Source: Exophiala sp. HKRS030 | Taxonomy: Eukaryota > Ascomycota > Eurotiomycetes > Chaetothyriales > Herpotrichiellaceae | NCBI GenBank assembly: GCA_023897205.1 | Contig: JAHWDD010000009.1 | Span: 2,170,001 to 2,234,000 of the forward strand | Reading direction: 5' to 3' | DNA: 64,000 nt | In this document: one piece after another, positions 35,271 to 45,807 of the stretch | How the letters are laid out: every line of letters starts with the position of its first letter | How positions within the stretch are numbered: the first letter of the stretch is position 1 | The notes under the pieces: generated by a model | What the model saw: the letters and a program-made list of their open reading frames with translations, nothing else | What the model was told of the DNA's origin: nothing | The model's database searches: none | Position numbers and translations under genes: made by a program

Positions 35271-36236
35271 CTTGAAATACGATCAAGTCTGAGGCGCTGG
35301 GGAGAAGAATTGATGAGGGATGGTGGGCGAGTGGAAGGACAGGTATGGCAAAACAACCTCGCACAAGATAGTTGGAGATGCGGTAGCAGTCGTGATTTCT
35401 GGAGTAGTTTGGCTAGCGTGGCCGCTGTCGTGCGATGCTAACTAGCAACTATGTACGGAGTGCTCATTATTACAGTAGTGACCAAGTACGGAATAGTATG
35501 CGCTTTTCGAGGTCGAGTGTTCGTGGGGAATGGTAGCATTAGCTCCAGCCTATGGCAATGGAGAAGCGGATCAACTAAAAGTGGAATCACCTAACCAGAG
35601 AGCGCACGCAGGAGGGCAAAGTTATCCTGCAGCGTTAGACGCAGCACATTTACTGGACAAATTTATTGTCAGTTTGGCGCGCGGTCCCCAGCCGTCAGAC
35701 CCTGGGACTTTGGCAGGATTCGGCGGCTTCACGACTAAACTCCAGTTAAGAGATCCCCCGAAGAAGTACAATTTTTGGCAGATCTGGAGAGAAGGAGCCT
35801 TGGGAAGGCTTCGGGCTATGGAAGGCCTGACATCACAGATCCATCGCCTCTCGCCGCTTCCACTCTCGTTTTTTTGCTAAAGGCGAGTTGACCATTCAGC
35901 AGGCCCAGAAATTCAAGCTTAATCGGTGTAAGGCATCTTAGCGCCACCCCGTCTCCATTTTAGCCACTAAACGCGTCGTGCAAGTCTCAACTCGACTTTT
36001 TTCCTGCGACCATCAAGTCAAGGTGCGGTGCCTGAATGGGCGCCAAATAATAAATTCCAGCCTTGCCCTGCCAGTGTCTTGTCGATTTTGGCATTTGATC
36101 TCCAAAATCCGATTTCGACTGCACACCGCCTACTATTTATCTACCTTCATACGATTACTGTCTCTCGAATCTTTCCCTGGCACTGTCTCAATCTACCAAT
36201 ATTTTGCATGTTACAATCCTCCCGAATCCATCACAA
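35271..36236. other. Divergent promoter region
   Basis: Upstream region shared by the Irc22-like gene and the CCCH-finger gene. A 116-codon ATG ORF (35530-35880, +) lies here but has no recognisable feature. Confidence 0.45.
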
Positions 36237-37891
36237 ATGCCCGACATGGCTCGCTACGATCCTTTCTCTCCGACTTTTGATCATCCTTTGACGAATTCTA
36301 GCCCCGACTATGGCTCGCGTGTCACTCCCTTCAGAACTCGTCCAATCGGGGACATGGGTACCACTGGTATTTATTCATCCTTTCGAGAACGTAATAAGCG
36401 TCTCAAGAATCTGGACGAAGAGAAAAATAAACTCATAGAGGTAACTGTCCAGCCGTGAAATTTGCACTATGCATAGAACACAATCTCTAACTCTGCTATC
36501 AGGAATTAATGTCACATCTTGAAGCAACACAGGACAGGCTGGATAGAATTCAGCTCGACTATAACCGAGAGGTTGAGTTTAATCGCCAGGCACGACATGA
36601 GCACTCCTCTATGCGTGGCCAGTTAGACATGGTCAAATCAATTATGGTCAGTACTCATCTTTAAGCGGAAAACTTTCCACTGATTTTCCTCCTTTCATTG
36701 CAGGATCGTAACTCCTTCATCTCCGTGATCATCGACGGTGACAATACCATTTTTACAAAAGACTTGATTTCAAAAGGCGAGAGAGGAGGCAAGCAAGCCG
36801 CAGACACCATTTACAGCGCAATTACGAACTTTTGCAATCGGCAATTAACCCACCTTGAGGCTCCCAAGATTCTAGTGCGAATTTACGCCAACATCAAGTC
36901 ACTTGCTGAAGATCTCACAAAATCGAAAATCATCAGTCATCCTGCTGCTCTGGATGATTTCATACGAGCGTTCAACAGCTGTCAGATTACTTTTGACTTC
37001 ATTGATTCAGGCACACAAGTTGAGTCCACCAAAGAAAAGTTGATTGAACAATTCAAAATCAATCTCTACGATTGCCATTGCCACCAAGTCATTCTGGGAG
37101 TTGACAACTCCTTTGCTCCGATACTAGAAGAGACCTTGAAAGACCGGGCCCTCATCAATCACATCACTCTACTTGAGACCACACCGTTTGATAAAGAGCT
37201 TGCCGCATTCAAGAATATTATAAAACTCGCCACGGTGGATGGCGTCTTCGCGACCACAAGACCATCCCTCATATCAGGTGTCCCCAAGGGTCCCCTGCAG
37301 GCCGTGACTGCCAGTCTGCCCTCTCTCACACGTGTCGAATCGAATGGCACAGCAGGCACAGGTTCATCATCAAGTACCCCTGCTATGACATGGGCATCCA
37401 TGACCGCTCAAGCATTGAACTCGGGTCCAGCTTCCAAAGCAAGTACCACCAGAACCTCGACTCCTAATTCTTTAAGAAGCCCTGAAGCTGCCGTGGCAAA
37501 GCCAGTGACAAAAGCTATCGAACGTAACAGAGCAGGGCAGAGAATTGACAAGGTGGATTCTTCCATTCCGAACCATGAAATCCAACGCATCAAGAAGTTG
37601 AAGCTTTGTAACATCTACTACCTCCAGGGACCATCATACTGCACAACTAACAGTTGTTCGCATTCCCATAACTATCCTTTGTCAAAAGGAGAGCGCAATG
37701 TCTTGAGAGAAGTCGCTCGGATGACGCCTTGCTATTACAAGATGGATTGCTCCGACCCTGATTGTATCTACGGACATCGTTGCCCTCAAAATAAGCCAGA
37801 CGACAATGCTTGCTGGTATGGAGAAGACTGCCGCTTTCATGGTTGGGGTCATGGTATTGACACAAGAATTGTCAAGACCACCAAGGTCTGA
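36237..37891 (+). CDS. CCCH zinc-finger protein with NYN-like (DUF7923-type) domain
   Basis: Putative RNA-binding protein of fungi. Exons 36237-36440, 36503-36646 and 36704-37891 give 511 aa, with introns of 62 and 57 bp. The start is the first in-frame ATG (MPDMARYDPFSP). Residues about 45-115 form a coiled coil (RERNKRLKNLDEEKNKLIE / ELMSHLEATQDRLDR). From about residue 117 follows an alpha/beta domain opening FISVIIDGDNTIFTKD; the hydrophobic strand ending in acidic DGDN is like the metal-binding strand of PIN/NYN nucleases. The C-terminus carries three Cys/His clusters, of which CYYKMDCSDPDCIYGH is C-x5-C-x4-C-x3-H. A Ser/Thr-rich linker joins the parts. Intact. Nuclease activity is an inference from fold appearance, not shown. 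Confidence 0.85.
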
Positions 37892-38494
37892 GATGAATGT
37901 GTCTGGCTTTGCAGCACTTTATGTCAGCAGCCTCCAACCCCTACAAACACGATCTGTTCGGTCAAGCAGGCGGTCCCTCCAACACTCGTCGGAAGAATGT
38001 GTGAGCCTTGTTTGTGCATCGATGGAACGCTGCTGAGTTTGATTTGGACAAGATGGGCAACATTTTCATGTTTCTAGCGATAACCTTCTAAGATACCCAA
38101 CACGTCAAGGTTTTATGACTCAACGGCTGGGCATCCTTATGTACAAGAGCATATGTTAGCTAAGCGCAGCATACAATTAATGATGAAAAAATATCTCATT
38201 CCTCGAAGGTAATTAATAGTTTTCACAATTCTATAAGATCGATCCATTTGCGTGAAACGACAAATCCACGTGATCTAAACCTATCACACCATCTCCCAGT
38301 CACGCCAATCATGTAGTCTTCGTAATTAAGGTATCCATGTCTCTGAAACTCCGTAGCATCTGGTTTTACACAACCATCATGATTTTCGAATATATATCTA
38401 TGTTCTATCGGCCATCTCTATTTAGTCCCACCTTTCCTTGACGCCAGGCCAGTACCGTAATATCAAAGCTCGACTTACCGATCAAAAGCTGGGC
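37892..38494. other. Intergenic, AT-rich 3' flanks
   Basis: Convergent space between the CCCH-finger gene and the ammonium transporter gene. No gene or repeat of note. Confidence 0.5.
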
Positions 38495-40019
38495 TCAGTC
38501 CAGGACAATGTTCCCGTTTGCGAGTGGTTTGTAGTCCTCCTCGCCGGCCCATTGCGCCTCATAGAGACTCTCATCCATCTGCGACGCATCCATGCCGATT
38601 GTCACTTCCCTGTTGCGTAGCGGTTAGTGACGCTCCACAGAAAAAAGCACCGATCACTCACTTGTCAGTGGCTAAAACCTCCAAGCCAGGAACGCAGTCG
38701 ATGAGTGCAATAATAACGAATGACCCGACAAAAGACCAAGTGAATCCGATCAACGCCTCGACGATCTGAATTCCAAGTTGTCGGATGTTACCATCAAAAA
38801 ACACGCCACCGTCGACCTCGACACCGCCGTAGGCCGCGACAGCCTTCTGTGCAAACAACCCCGTGCCAATCGTACCGAGAAATCCTCCTACGCAATGCGT
38901 TGCAAAAGTGTCACCATTATCTACCCACTTCCAACGGCGAGCAAAGTCGGTAAACTTGATACGCAAGGCCTGCCGGCATATCATAGCACCCGCTATGCCA
39001 AAGAAAAGGGACGTAGTGAGATCAATGAAGCCAGCGGCTGGTGTGATCATGACCAAGCCTGCAATGGCGCCCATGAAGATTGAGTCGAGTGACCAAACCC
39101 CACTTTCCAGATATGTTATCGACGCCCAAGTTATCGCCCCTGCCGAGGCGCAAAGGTTTGTCACACACAATGCGTTGACTGACTGGAACGTCAAAGTAAG
39201 TGTCGTACCTGCGTCGAAAGCCAGCCAAGATCCCCAGATGATAATCATAGCCAGCAGCTGGCACATCGAGTTATGTGGACGGTGTAGTTTAAGGTGTGAC
39301 GGTGTGCGTATATCTGATCTTCGAGATCTGAATATCGGGTATGACAAGTAGAGACTGATGGCGCTGGCTGTGGCACCGCTACAGATGTGAACGGGAGTGC
39401 CGCCAGCAAAATCTAGGACGCCGAGTTCTGAAAGCCAACCGCCACCCCAAACCATATGTGCCAAGGGACAATATATGAACGTCGACCACAGCTAGATGGG
39501 CTCCGTTAGCGACTCATGACACCGGAAGCTTTCTCCAAGCTTACAAAGATGAATGGAATCAGGGGAAGAATGCGACCGCGCTCGCATGCTCCTCCCACTG
39601 CTATTGCGCAAACCGTTGCCTCGAATACCTTGATATACTGTCAGCCAAGTTCACAGGTTTTTCTGCTCCCTCTCCAACCAACATACCAACTGGAATTCGC
39701 TGAAAAGAACGGCAGGGATGGTGCCCACTGGCTCGGCGAGTACACCCCGATGGAACGCATAGGTAAGGTCACCAATAACGCCAGCACCATTACCATATGC
39801 AAGAGTGTACCCTAGGATGAACCATTGTATAGAACAAACACATACTGTTAACACAGCAGGAATGAAGGATGCCAAACCGCTTCGACGAGTGGAATAGCCG
39901 GAATATCCAAGTCCAACGGCAGGAATAATTGGCCAGCAAAATACAGTACAAACAAGGATGAAGAGTGTGTCAGTGCGATCACAAGCATCCCACGCTTTCT
40001 GTACGTCTGAAACCATCAT
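38495..40019 (-). CDS. Ammonium transporter (Amt/Mep family)
   Basis: Plasma-membrane ammonium channel/transporter. Four exons: 40019-39687, 39628-39545, 39491-38662 and 38609-38495 (453 aa); introns of 58, 53 and 52 bp. The first exon has an N-terminal membrane region, then WPIIPAVGLGYSGYSTRRSGLASF, IQWFILGYTLAYG. The spliced exons give FEATVCAIAVGGACERGRILPLIPFIF-LWSTFIYCPLAHMVWGGG and the signature LDFAGGTPVHICSGATA, with the first pore histidine in PVHICSG. The second conserved His region is FATHCVGGFLGTIGTGLFA. Eleven membrane segments fit. The C-terminal tail (EAQWAGEEDYKPLANGNIVLD) is short. The N-terminus differs from the MeaA/MepA type, suggesting a separate Mep subgroup. The frame is intact. 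GATA-factor sites upstream are consistent with nitrogen control. Confidence 0.9.
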
Positions 40020-40929
40020 GCAGAACTGGCGAGCATAAAATTATGAGAAACGATCGTTGCGTAAATGAGCTTCGCGTCTAAGGTGAGCATTCAGAGCTCT
40101 TATCCTACCCTTATCTCTTCATCAATATCCTGCCAAATGAGCGTTAGGCTCGGCGTGGATCCAGAGATAAAGAATTGTCCCGCCATAATTGGTCTCTCAC
40201 ACCACTCAAGACTGGGGAAATTGCTTGATACAGCTTGTCAATTGCTTCTCTGACTCTAATGTGAGTACCGATGAGAGAATTATTCGATTCTGAAGAAATG
40301 GTTCATGCACAAATAGCTAATGCTTTGCGTTTCAAACTTACACAGCAATCGCCGGCTCCACTTCATTCTTGAATGTTTACTGCCAGTCATATTCTCTAGC
40401 CTGCACGACCATGTCCAAAAGGGAGGGGCGCCCGCATTGTGTCTCGTATTGACTCTGGTTCAGATGCTGCAGCAAGCTTCCTGACCAGGGACCGTGCAGA
40501 ACATGAAGCTTCAGGGACAACGTCGGAATCAAGATCCATGATTGGACAATGATATCTTTTCCTTTCAAGAGATAGCGCTAAGCGGGGGTGTTCATTTCCC
40601 TTCTAGTCCCAAAGAGGAGAAAATATTGACCACGTCGATGATGGCTATGCGAGTTTGTTGGTTGTGCCACCAGGAACTTAGCCTAGGTCCCTCGTGGCTG
40701 GAGGGTCACCTTTGAATCTTGGTTTGACCTCATAGTATTTGAGATGATAAAGGTCCAGGGATTGGCTCAAACGAGTAAGGCTCATAGGTAGAGGGAGGTC
40801 AAGTCGCGGTGACTTCCCATTCCACCACCACCATTAAAGCATCTCTTGCCCCTGCACGAGACGTTTTGTTCTCATCTTCCGACCACATACTCCTTCGCAC
40901 CAGTTCCCCTACCACTTTCCACCGTCAGC
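40020..40929. promoter_or_regulatory. Divergent promoter region with HGATAR (GATA-factor) sites
   Basis: Shared upstream region of the ammonium transporter and the amino-acid/choline-type permease. Four matches to the AreA/NIT2 consensus HGATAR occur: near 40111-40116 (minus strand), 40165-40170, 40570-40575 and 40745-40750. Random sequence of this size would contain about 2.7 matches on both strands, so the count alone is not strong. The nitrogen-related function of both flanking genes makes it worth noting. Confidence 0.4.
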
Positions 40930-42598
40930 ATGTCCATAGATGCAGAGAAACATGTCCCCGATGACACGCCCTCCTCTGATGAAGGCAGAAGAGGCTCGGT
41001 CCTCGTGGGTAGTGTTGATGACATCCAAGTGATGGACAAGCTGGGCTACAAGCCAGAATTGCAGCGCAATCGATCCATGTTCACTCTCCTCTTCCAGTCG
41101 CTTGCGATTGCTGCTATTCCTTACGGCGAGGGCGCACCCATTATCTCCGCAATCTATGGTGGAGGTCCGCTGTCCATCTTTGTCGGTTGGCTTATGGTAC
41201 TTGTTCTCGATGAATGCGTTGCGCTCTCTCTAGGAGAACTAGCTTCCAAGTATCCGACTTCTGCAGGTTAGTCATGGTATGCCTCATCCTCACAAATCGA
41301 CGCTAATAAGACACTTTCAGGCCCATACTATTGGTCTTTTCAACTTGCGACCAAAGGAAAGACTGTGCTTTCATTCATAACAGGCTGGACTTGGCTGATT
41401 GGAAACTGGACCATTACTCTATCCGTCAATTTCGGGTGAGACCTTTCCGTCAAGTCTGAATTGGGAGTGAGACTAACAAAAGCACAGATTTGCGTCACTG
41501 ATCCTAGGCTGTGTCGCCATGTACCATCCAGAATGGGTCGCTACCAACTGGCAACTCTTGCTGATCTTCTACGCCATCTGTTTAATGACATTTGTTATCG
41601 TGGCACTTGGCAACAAAATCTTACCGATGGTTGATACTGTTTGTGCGGCTTGGACGGCCGTCAGTATCCTAATTATCCTCATCGCGCTCTCAGTCAAGGC
41701 CGAAGCTGGTAGACACTCAGCCGGATATGCTCTGGGTCACTATGATAAGAGCTTCTCCGGCTGGGGTGGCTTTACTTTCTTCATTGGACTTCTGCCAGCT
41801 GCGTATACCTTTTCTGCTATCGGAATGATCTCAGCCATGGCAGAAGAAACTTCAAACCCCACAATCAAGGTTCCGAAGGCTATCTCGCTGTGCGTGCCCG
41901 TTGGGGGCTTCGCTGGTTTGTTCTTCATCTTGCCGATCTGCTTCACGTTGCCACCATTGGAAGACATCGTACTTGCGCCATACGGTCAAGCCCTTCCTTA
42001 CATATTCTTGCGAGTCATGGGCACTCCTGGTGGCGGCATGGGTTTGATGTTCCTCATTCTCATGATCACTCTTTTCTGCAGCATTAGCATCACTGTCGCA
42101 GCCTCTCGATGCACCTGGGCCTTCGCTAGAGACGATGCTATTCCGGGAGCGCGTCTCTTCTCCAAAGTCAACCAATCCCTCGGAGTTCCGATCAACGCGT
42201 TGGCTCTGACGACGATCGTGCAAATGCTTCTTGGTCTGATCTATCTCGGTTCCACAAGTGCTTTCACAGCCTTCATCTCTGTCGGTGTCATTGGCTTGGC
42301 TGTCAGTTACGCAATCCCAATCGGAATCAGCCTGTGGCATCGGCGTAAAGAGGTGTCAACCGCTCCGTGGAACTGTGGAACTACAATTGGCTATACCGTG
42401 AATATTGTAGCAATCCTTTGGATTCTCTTCGAGTTGGTTATATTTTCTATGCCCGTCGCATTACCAGTCACCGAAGTGACCATGAACTATGCGAGTGTGG
42501 TTTTCGTTGGATTCATGGCCATATCTGCAGCTTGGTATGTGATCTATGCCAGAAAAGCATACAAGGGTCCGCCTGAATCAGACGGTATCGCTGCTTAA
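40930..42598 (+). CDS. APC-family amino acid / choline-type permease
   Basis: Plasma-membrane proton-coupled permease. Exons 40930-41266, 41321-41435 and 41488-42598 give 520 aa; introns of 54 and 52 bp. The hydrophilic N-terminus (MSIDAEKHVPDDTPSSDEGRR) precedes about twelve membrane segments. The family signature is in SLAIAAIPYGEGAPIISAIYGGG, ELASKYPTSAGPYYWSFQLA and AYTFSAIGMISAMAEETSNPTIKVPKAIS. The latter resembles the consensus of the fungal ACT group (Hnm1 choline, Uga4 GABA, Bio5). Substrate cannot be decided from sequence: choline, GABA or another amino-acid-like compound is possible. The start is the first ATG in frame. Intact. Divergent from the ammonium transporter gene. Confidence 0.88.
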
Positions 42599-43189
42599 CA
42601 GCTCAATATTAGTCGGCTTAGCTAAGTAATCGAGAGTTCTTTTACTGCCCGCTTCCACAATCATTGAAAGTGCTGGGTCCTGCACTGTTAGAGGTCGGAT
42701 GATGATAAAATCTCGCTTCTCCTCATGCCATAATCTTCGTATAGTGAAAAGGCTTACGAGTATGGTGGTCAGATCAACAGCCTAGGGCTCATTTCGAGGG
42801 ACAATTTCCGGGCGGAGACATAATCCGAGGGATGTTGCCCCAAAAAGACAGTCAGCATCGTGTATTGGACCGGCATTAGACCCTCCTGGCGGGCAGTACT
42901 TAGGCACTATGTAGAGTTCGATTCAAACTCACCAGAATCATCACGACGCACTCTGAAGCCAACCACTGGAACGGAGGAAAGTTCAGCCGGCGCCGGAAGT
43001 GGGTCTTGTTGCGCAGACAAAATGAATCTCTTCCAACCTCCAAACTCTTCTCCCTCATGCCCACGAAAACGACCTCTGTTTGACATAAGATCTTCACCTA
43101 TCTACTGTCCCTTGTATTTCCATGGTGTGAACCAATAAAGTGCCGGCTAACTGGAGAGCCGTTTATGCTGACCTCCAGTTGTTTCCACC
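42599..43189. other. Intergenic, no gene seen
   Basis: 3' flank of the permease gene and promoter of GID8. No supported ORF or element. Confidence 0.5.
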
Positions 43190-44484
43190 ATGGTAAGAAA
43201 CACGATTTGTGTAGTTTCTTCCCTAGCTGACTGTCCTCTAGGCTGCAGCGACTCTTCATCCCTTCGAGCGCAGGGTTGCCGATACTCACATTTCTAAAAC
43301 GTATGAACCTCCTTGACGCTTGCTTCGCCTTCAATCTGAATGATGCACTTTTGACAAAATGGGAATCTCTCTGAAAATACTTGAAGAGAACATATTTATT
43401 TTGCTTTCTGAATCCCCACCAAAACATTTCCACTCGGAACTCTGCACTTTGTTCTTTGAATTCGACTGACATTGTTTTACTGATCAGTGATGTCAATAAC
43501 CTCATCATGGACTATCTGATTACTGAGGGCTATCCGTCTGCAGCTGAAAAGTTTGCAGCTGAGGCCAATATACAACCCCAGGCGAATATCAGCGGCATTC
43601 AAGAAAGAGTTCAGATTCGGGAATCAATACATCGGGGAGATCTGCAAATGGCTATCGAGTTAATCAACGAGCTCAATCCAGATGTAAGTCGCACTCAGCC
43701 AAGTCTTCTGTGAAACATCCCCTTTCCATGATTAGATCTAGTTTTCATGCACCACTCATAGCCTTCGGGCAGAGATGAGAAACAAAACACCTTCAGTCCT
43801 CAGTATGATTCGGAAATACAAATTAGCAATTTTGGCCTCTCGACTTCAAGAATATACAAAGATTGTCGCTGACCATTACTACACTAGCTCCTGGACACAG
43901 ATAAAAAATTGCACTTTTCTCTATTGCGACTCCAATTGGTGGAAATAATTCGTTCGAGCTTTACATCGTCGGATCCAACTCTGGTCGGCGAAGCGATCGA
44001 ATTTGCACAGAATAACTTAGCACCATATGCTCCTTTAGAAGCTCAGTTCAAGAACGATCTTGAAAGAGCCATGGCTCTGTTAATAGTGCCCAAGGAATCA
44101 TGGAACCAAGCATCCTCGTCTGCGACAGCTACGAGTACTGCCTCACAAGTGCAGAACGATTTTGGCGCACTTGCTGAGCTTGTTGATCCATCTTTACGCC
44201 GAAAGGTTGCCAAGGATGTAAATGAGGCCATACTCCAGTCTCAAGACCAGCGGAGAGAAGCCAACATAAGATATCTTGTCAGAGCGCGTGCATGGGCAGA
44301 GCAGCTTGCGCGGGAGAAGAAATTAGATCTACCAGAGAACCTCAGTCTTGGTTTAGACGGGGATGAGTCGAACAGCGCGAGCCACAATGGCCATCACGGT
44401 GATACCGAAATGACAGGGAATGGCTCTTCGTCCGCTTCGGCAAGTGCAGAAACGGATATGGCGCGTTATACCAACATTCCATAG
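43190..44484 (+). CDS. GID8: GID complex subunit GID8 (LisH-CTLH-CRA protein)
   Basis: Scaffold subunit of the GID/CTLH E3 ubiquitin ligase, which degrades gluconeogenic enzymes after glucose addition. Exons 43190-43192 (only the ATG, context TTCCACCATG), 43242-43300, 43488-43683 and 43888-44484 give 284 aa. Introns of 49, 187 and 204 bp. The protein begins MAAATLHPFERRVADTHISKTDVNNLIMDYLITEGYPSAAEKFA, containing the LisH motif; CTLH follows (ESIHRGDLQMAIELINELNPD). The last exon continues LLDTDKKLHFSLLRLQLVEIIR and the CRA domain, with the acidic tail ending YTNIP. Phases of all junctions agree. After the TAG stop the same frame stays open for another 50 or so codons, noted as a finding. Confidence 0.88.
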
Positions 44485-45807
44485 GGTGGGGTGAGTCCGG
44501 CAGATGTGGCAGAAGAGGGCTCTCCCACCTGGGAGCAGGCAAGGGAATTAGTCCAAGAGCTACTGTCGATTAATCAAGGAGCGGCCGACGATTCGCCTCG
44601 GACAAACTACACGAATGTCGATGGATGAACTCGTCAGCAAAGCCTGCTGAGATCGCACTGCATGTGACACAACAAATGCTCATCAGGCATGATAATGTGT
44701 GAAGTGTCGCATGCTACGACCTTGGTACTCTTTGATGAGTGCAAAGACGAATGAGAACGATTGGTTTTAGCGAAGGCGTTGGTGGTTGATTTATAACATC
44801 TTCGTGGAAGCATCGTAGCTTTTCCTCAGTATACGGTCGCAATGTATTAGCTTCAATTCTTGCATCGAAAACGTGCTGACGTCTGTAGGCTCACGATCTG
44901 TGCGTCGTGTGCAGATATATACTCGAAGAACAATGAACATAATGCCAAAAAAATCAAGAATCAATAATCATGAAGAACAATAATTTAGGGACATGATCTA
45001 AATTGTACTTATATCCTTGGTTATTTTATTGACAATATCTACAAGACGAAAAAGGAAACTTACACTAACAACCCCGTACGAAAAATATTGGTTTGAAATG
45101 GCAAAAACAATCAACAGCCAGGATTCCCAAATGGTCACCCACTTTAGTACTAACTGACCGGCATGTGGCTTAAGTATGGCTGAGCGAACGGGAAGCCCTG
45201 TATTCCACATCCTATGGTCGATTGCGAAAAGGAGTCTACGTGTTAAAATTATGACCCTTGTAAAGTATCGGAAGAGCGGTCTGCACACCGCTAAATCTCC
45301 TTTTCGGTTGCGAAATCAAAATGTCACACCGAAAATTATGTCCAGAATCTATGTCTTGTACCGTACTTTACAGCGTTACGGTGCTTAACTAGATGGCCTG
45401 GCTTGTACCTATAACGTCCATCCCTCCATGCCCATAAGTTACTTGTTCCAGATCAACCTTACGCCTTGATTATGGGTGTTTATTTTTCAGGCATCTGCCT
45501 TAGTTGCCTTTTACTCGCAGAGAAATTTATGCAGAATACAAGTACATAGTCATCATACACTTCATAGCTCACATGGCGCTTTCCACCGAACGCCGCGCTC
45601 TGGGTATTTAGTAGGTGCATAACAAACGACGACGATGACGACGACGCCGCGTGTGTCAAGTGCGTCTGAATGCCGATATGCTGACCGCCCTCCTTTGCCC
45701 ACCCTTTCGACTGAGGTCCAGAAAAATGGAACTCCCCCATCGATCACAAAGACGCCCGCGCCTGCATTGCGAGGATAAAACCGGGATAAACCAGCAATCA
45801 GACCAAT
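44485..45807. other. Intergenic, AT-rich
   Basis: Convergent flanks of GID8 and ESA1. Beyond the 44487-44628 open frame following the GID8 stop, I see no gene. Small ORFs on the plus strand near 45176-45388 have no features. A GAC-rich simple repeat lies near 45628-45650. Confidence 0.5.

Noticed and set aside
35530..35880. 116-codon ATG ORF upstream of the CCCH-finger gene
   Set aside because: No domain, signal peptide or splice partner; probably chance in promoter sequence.
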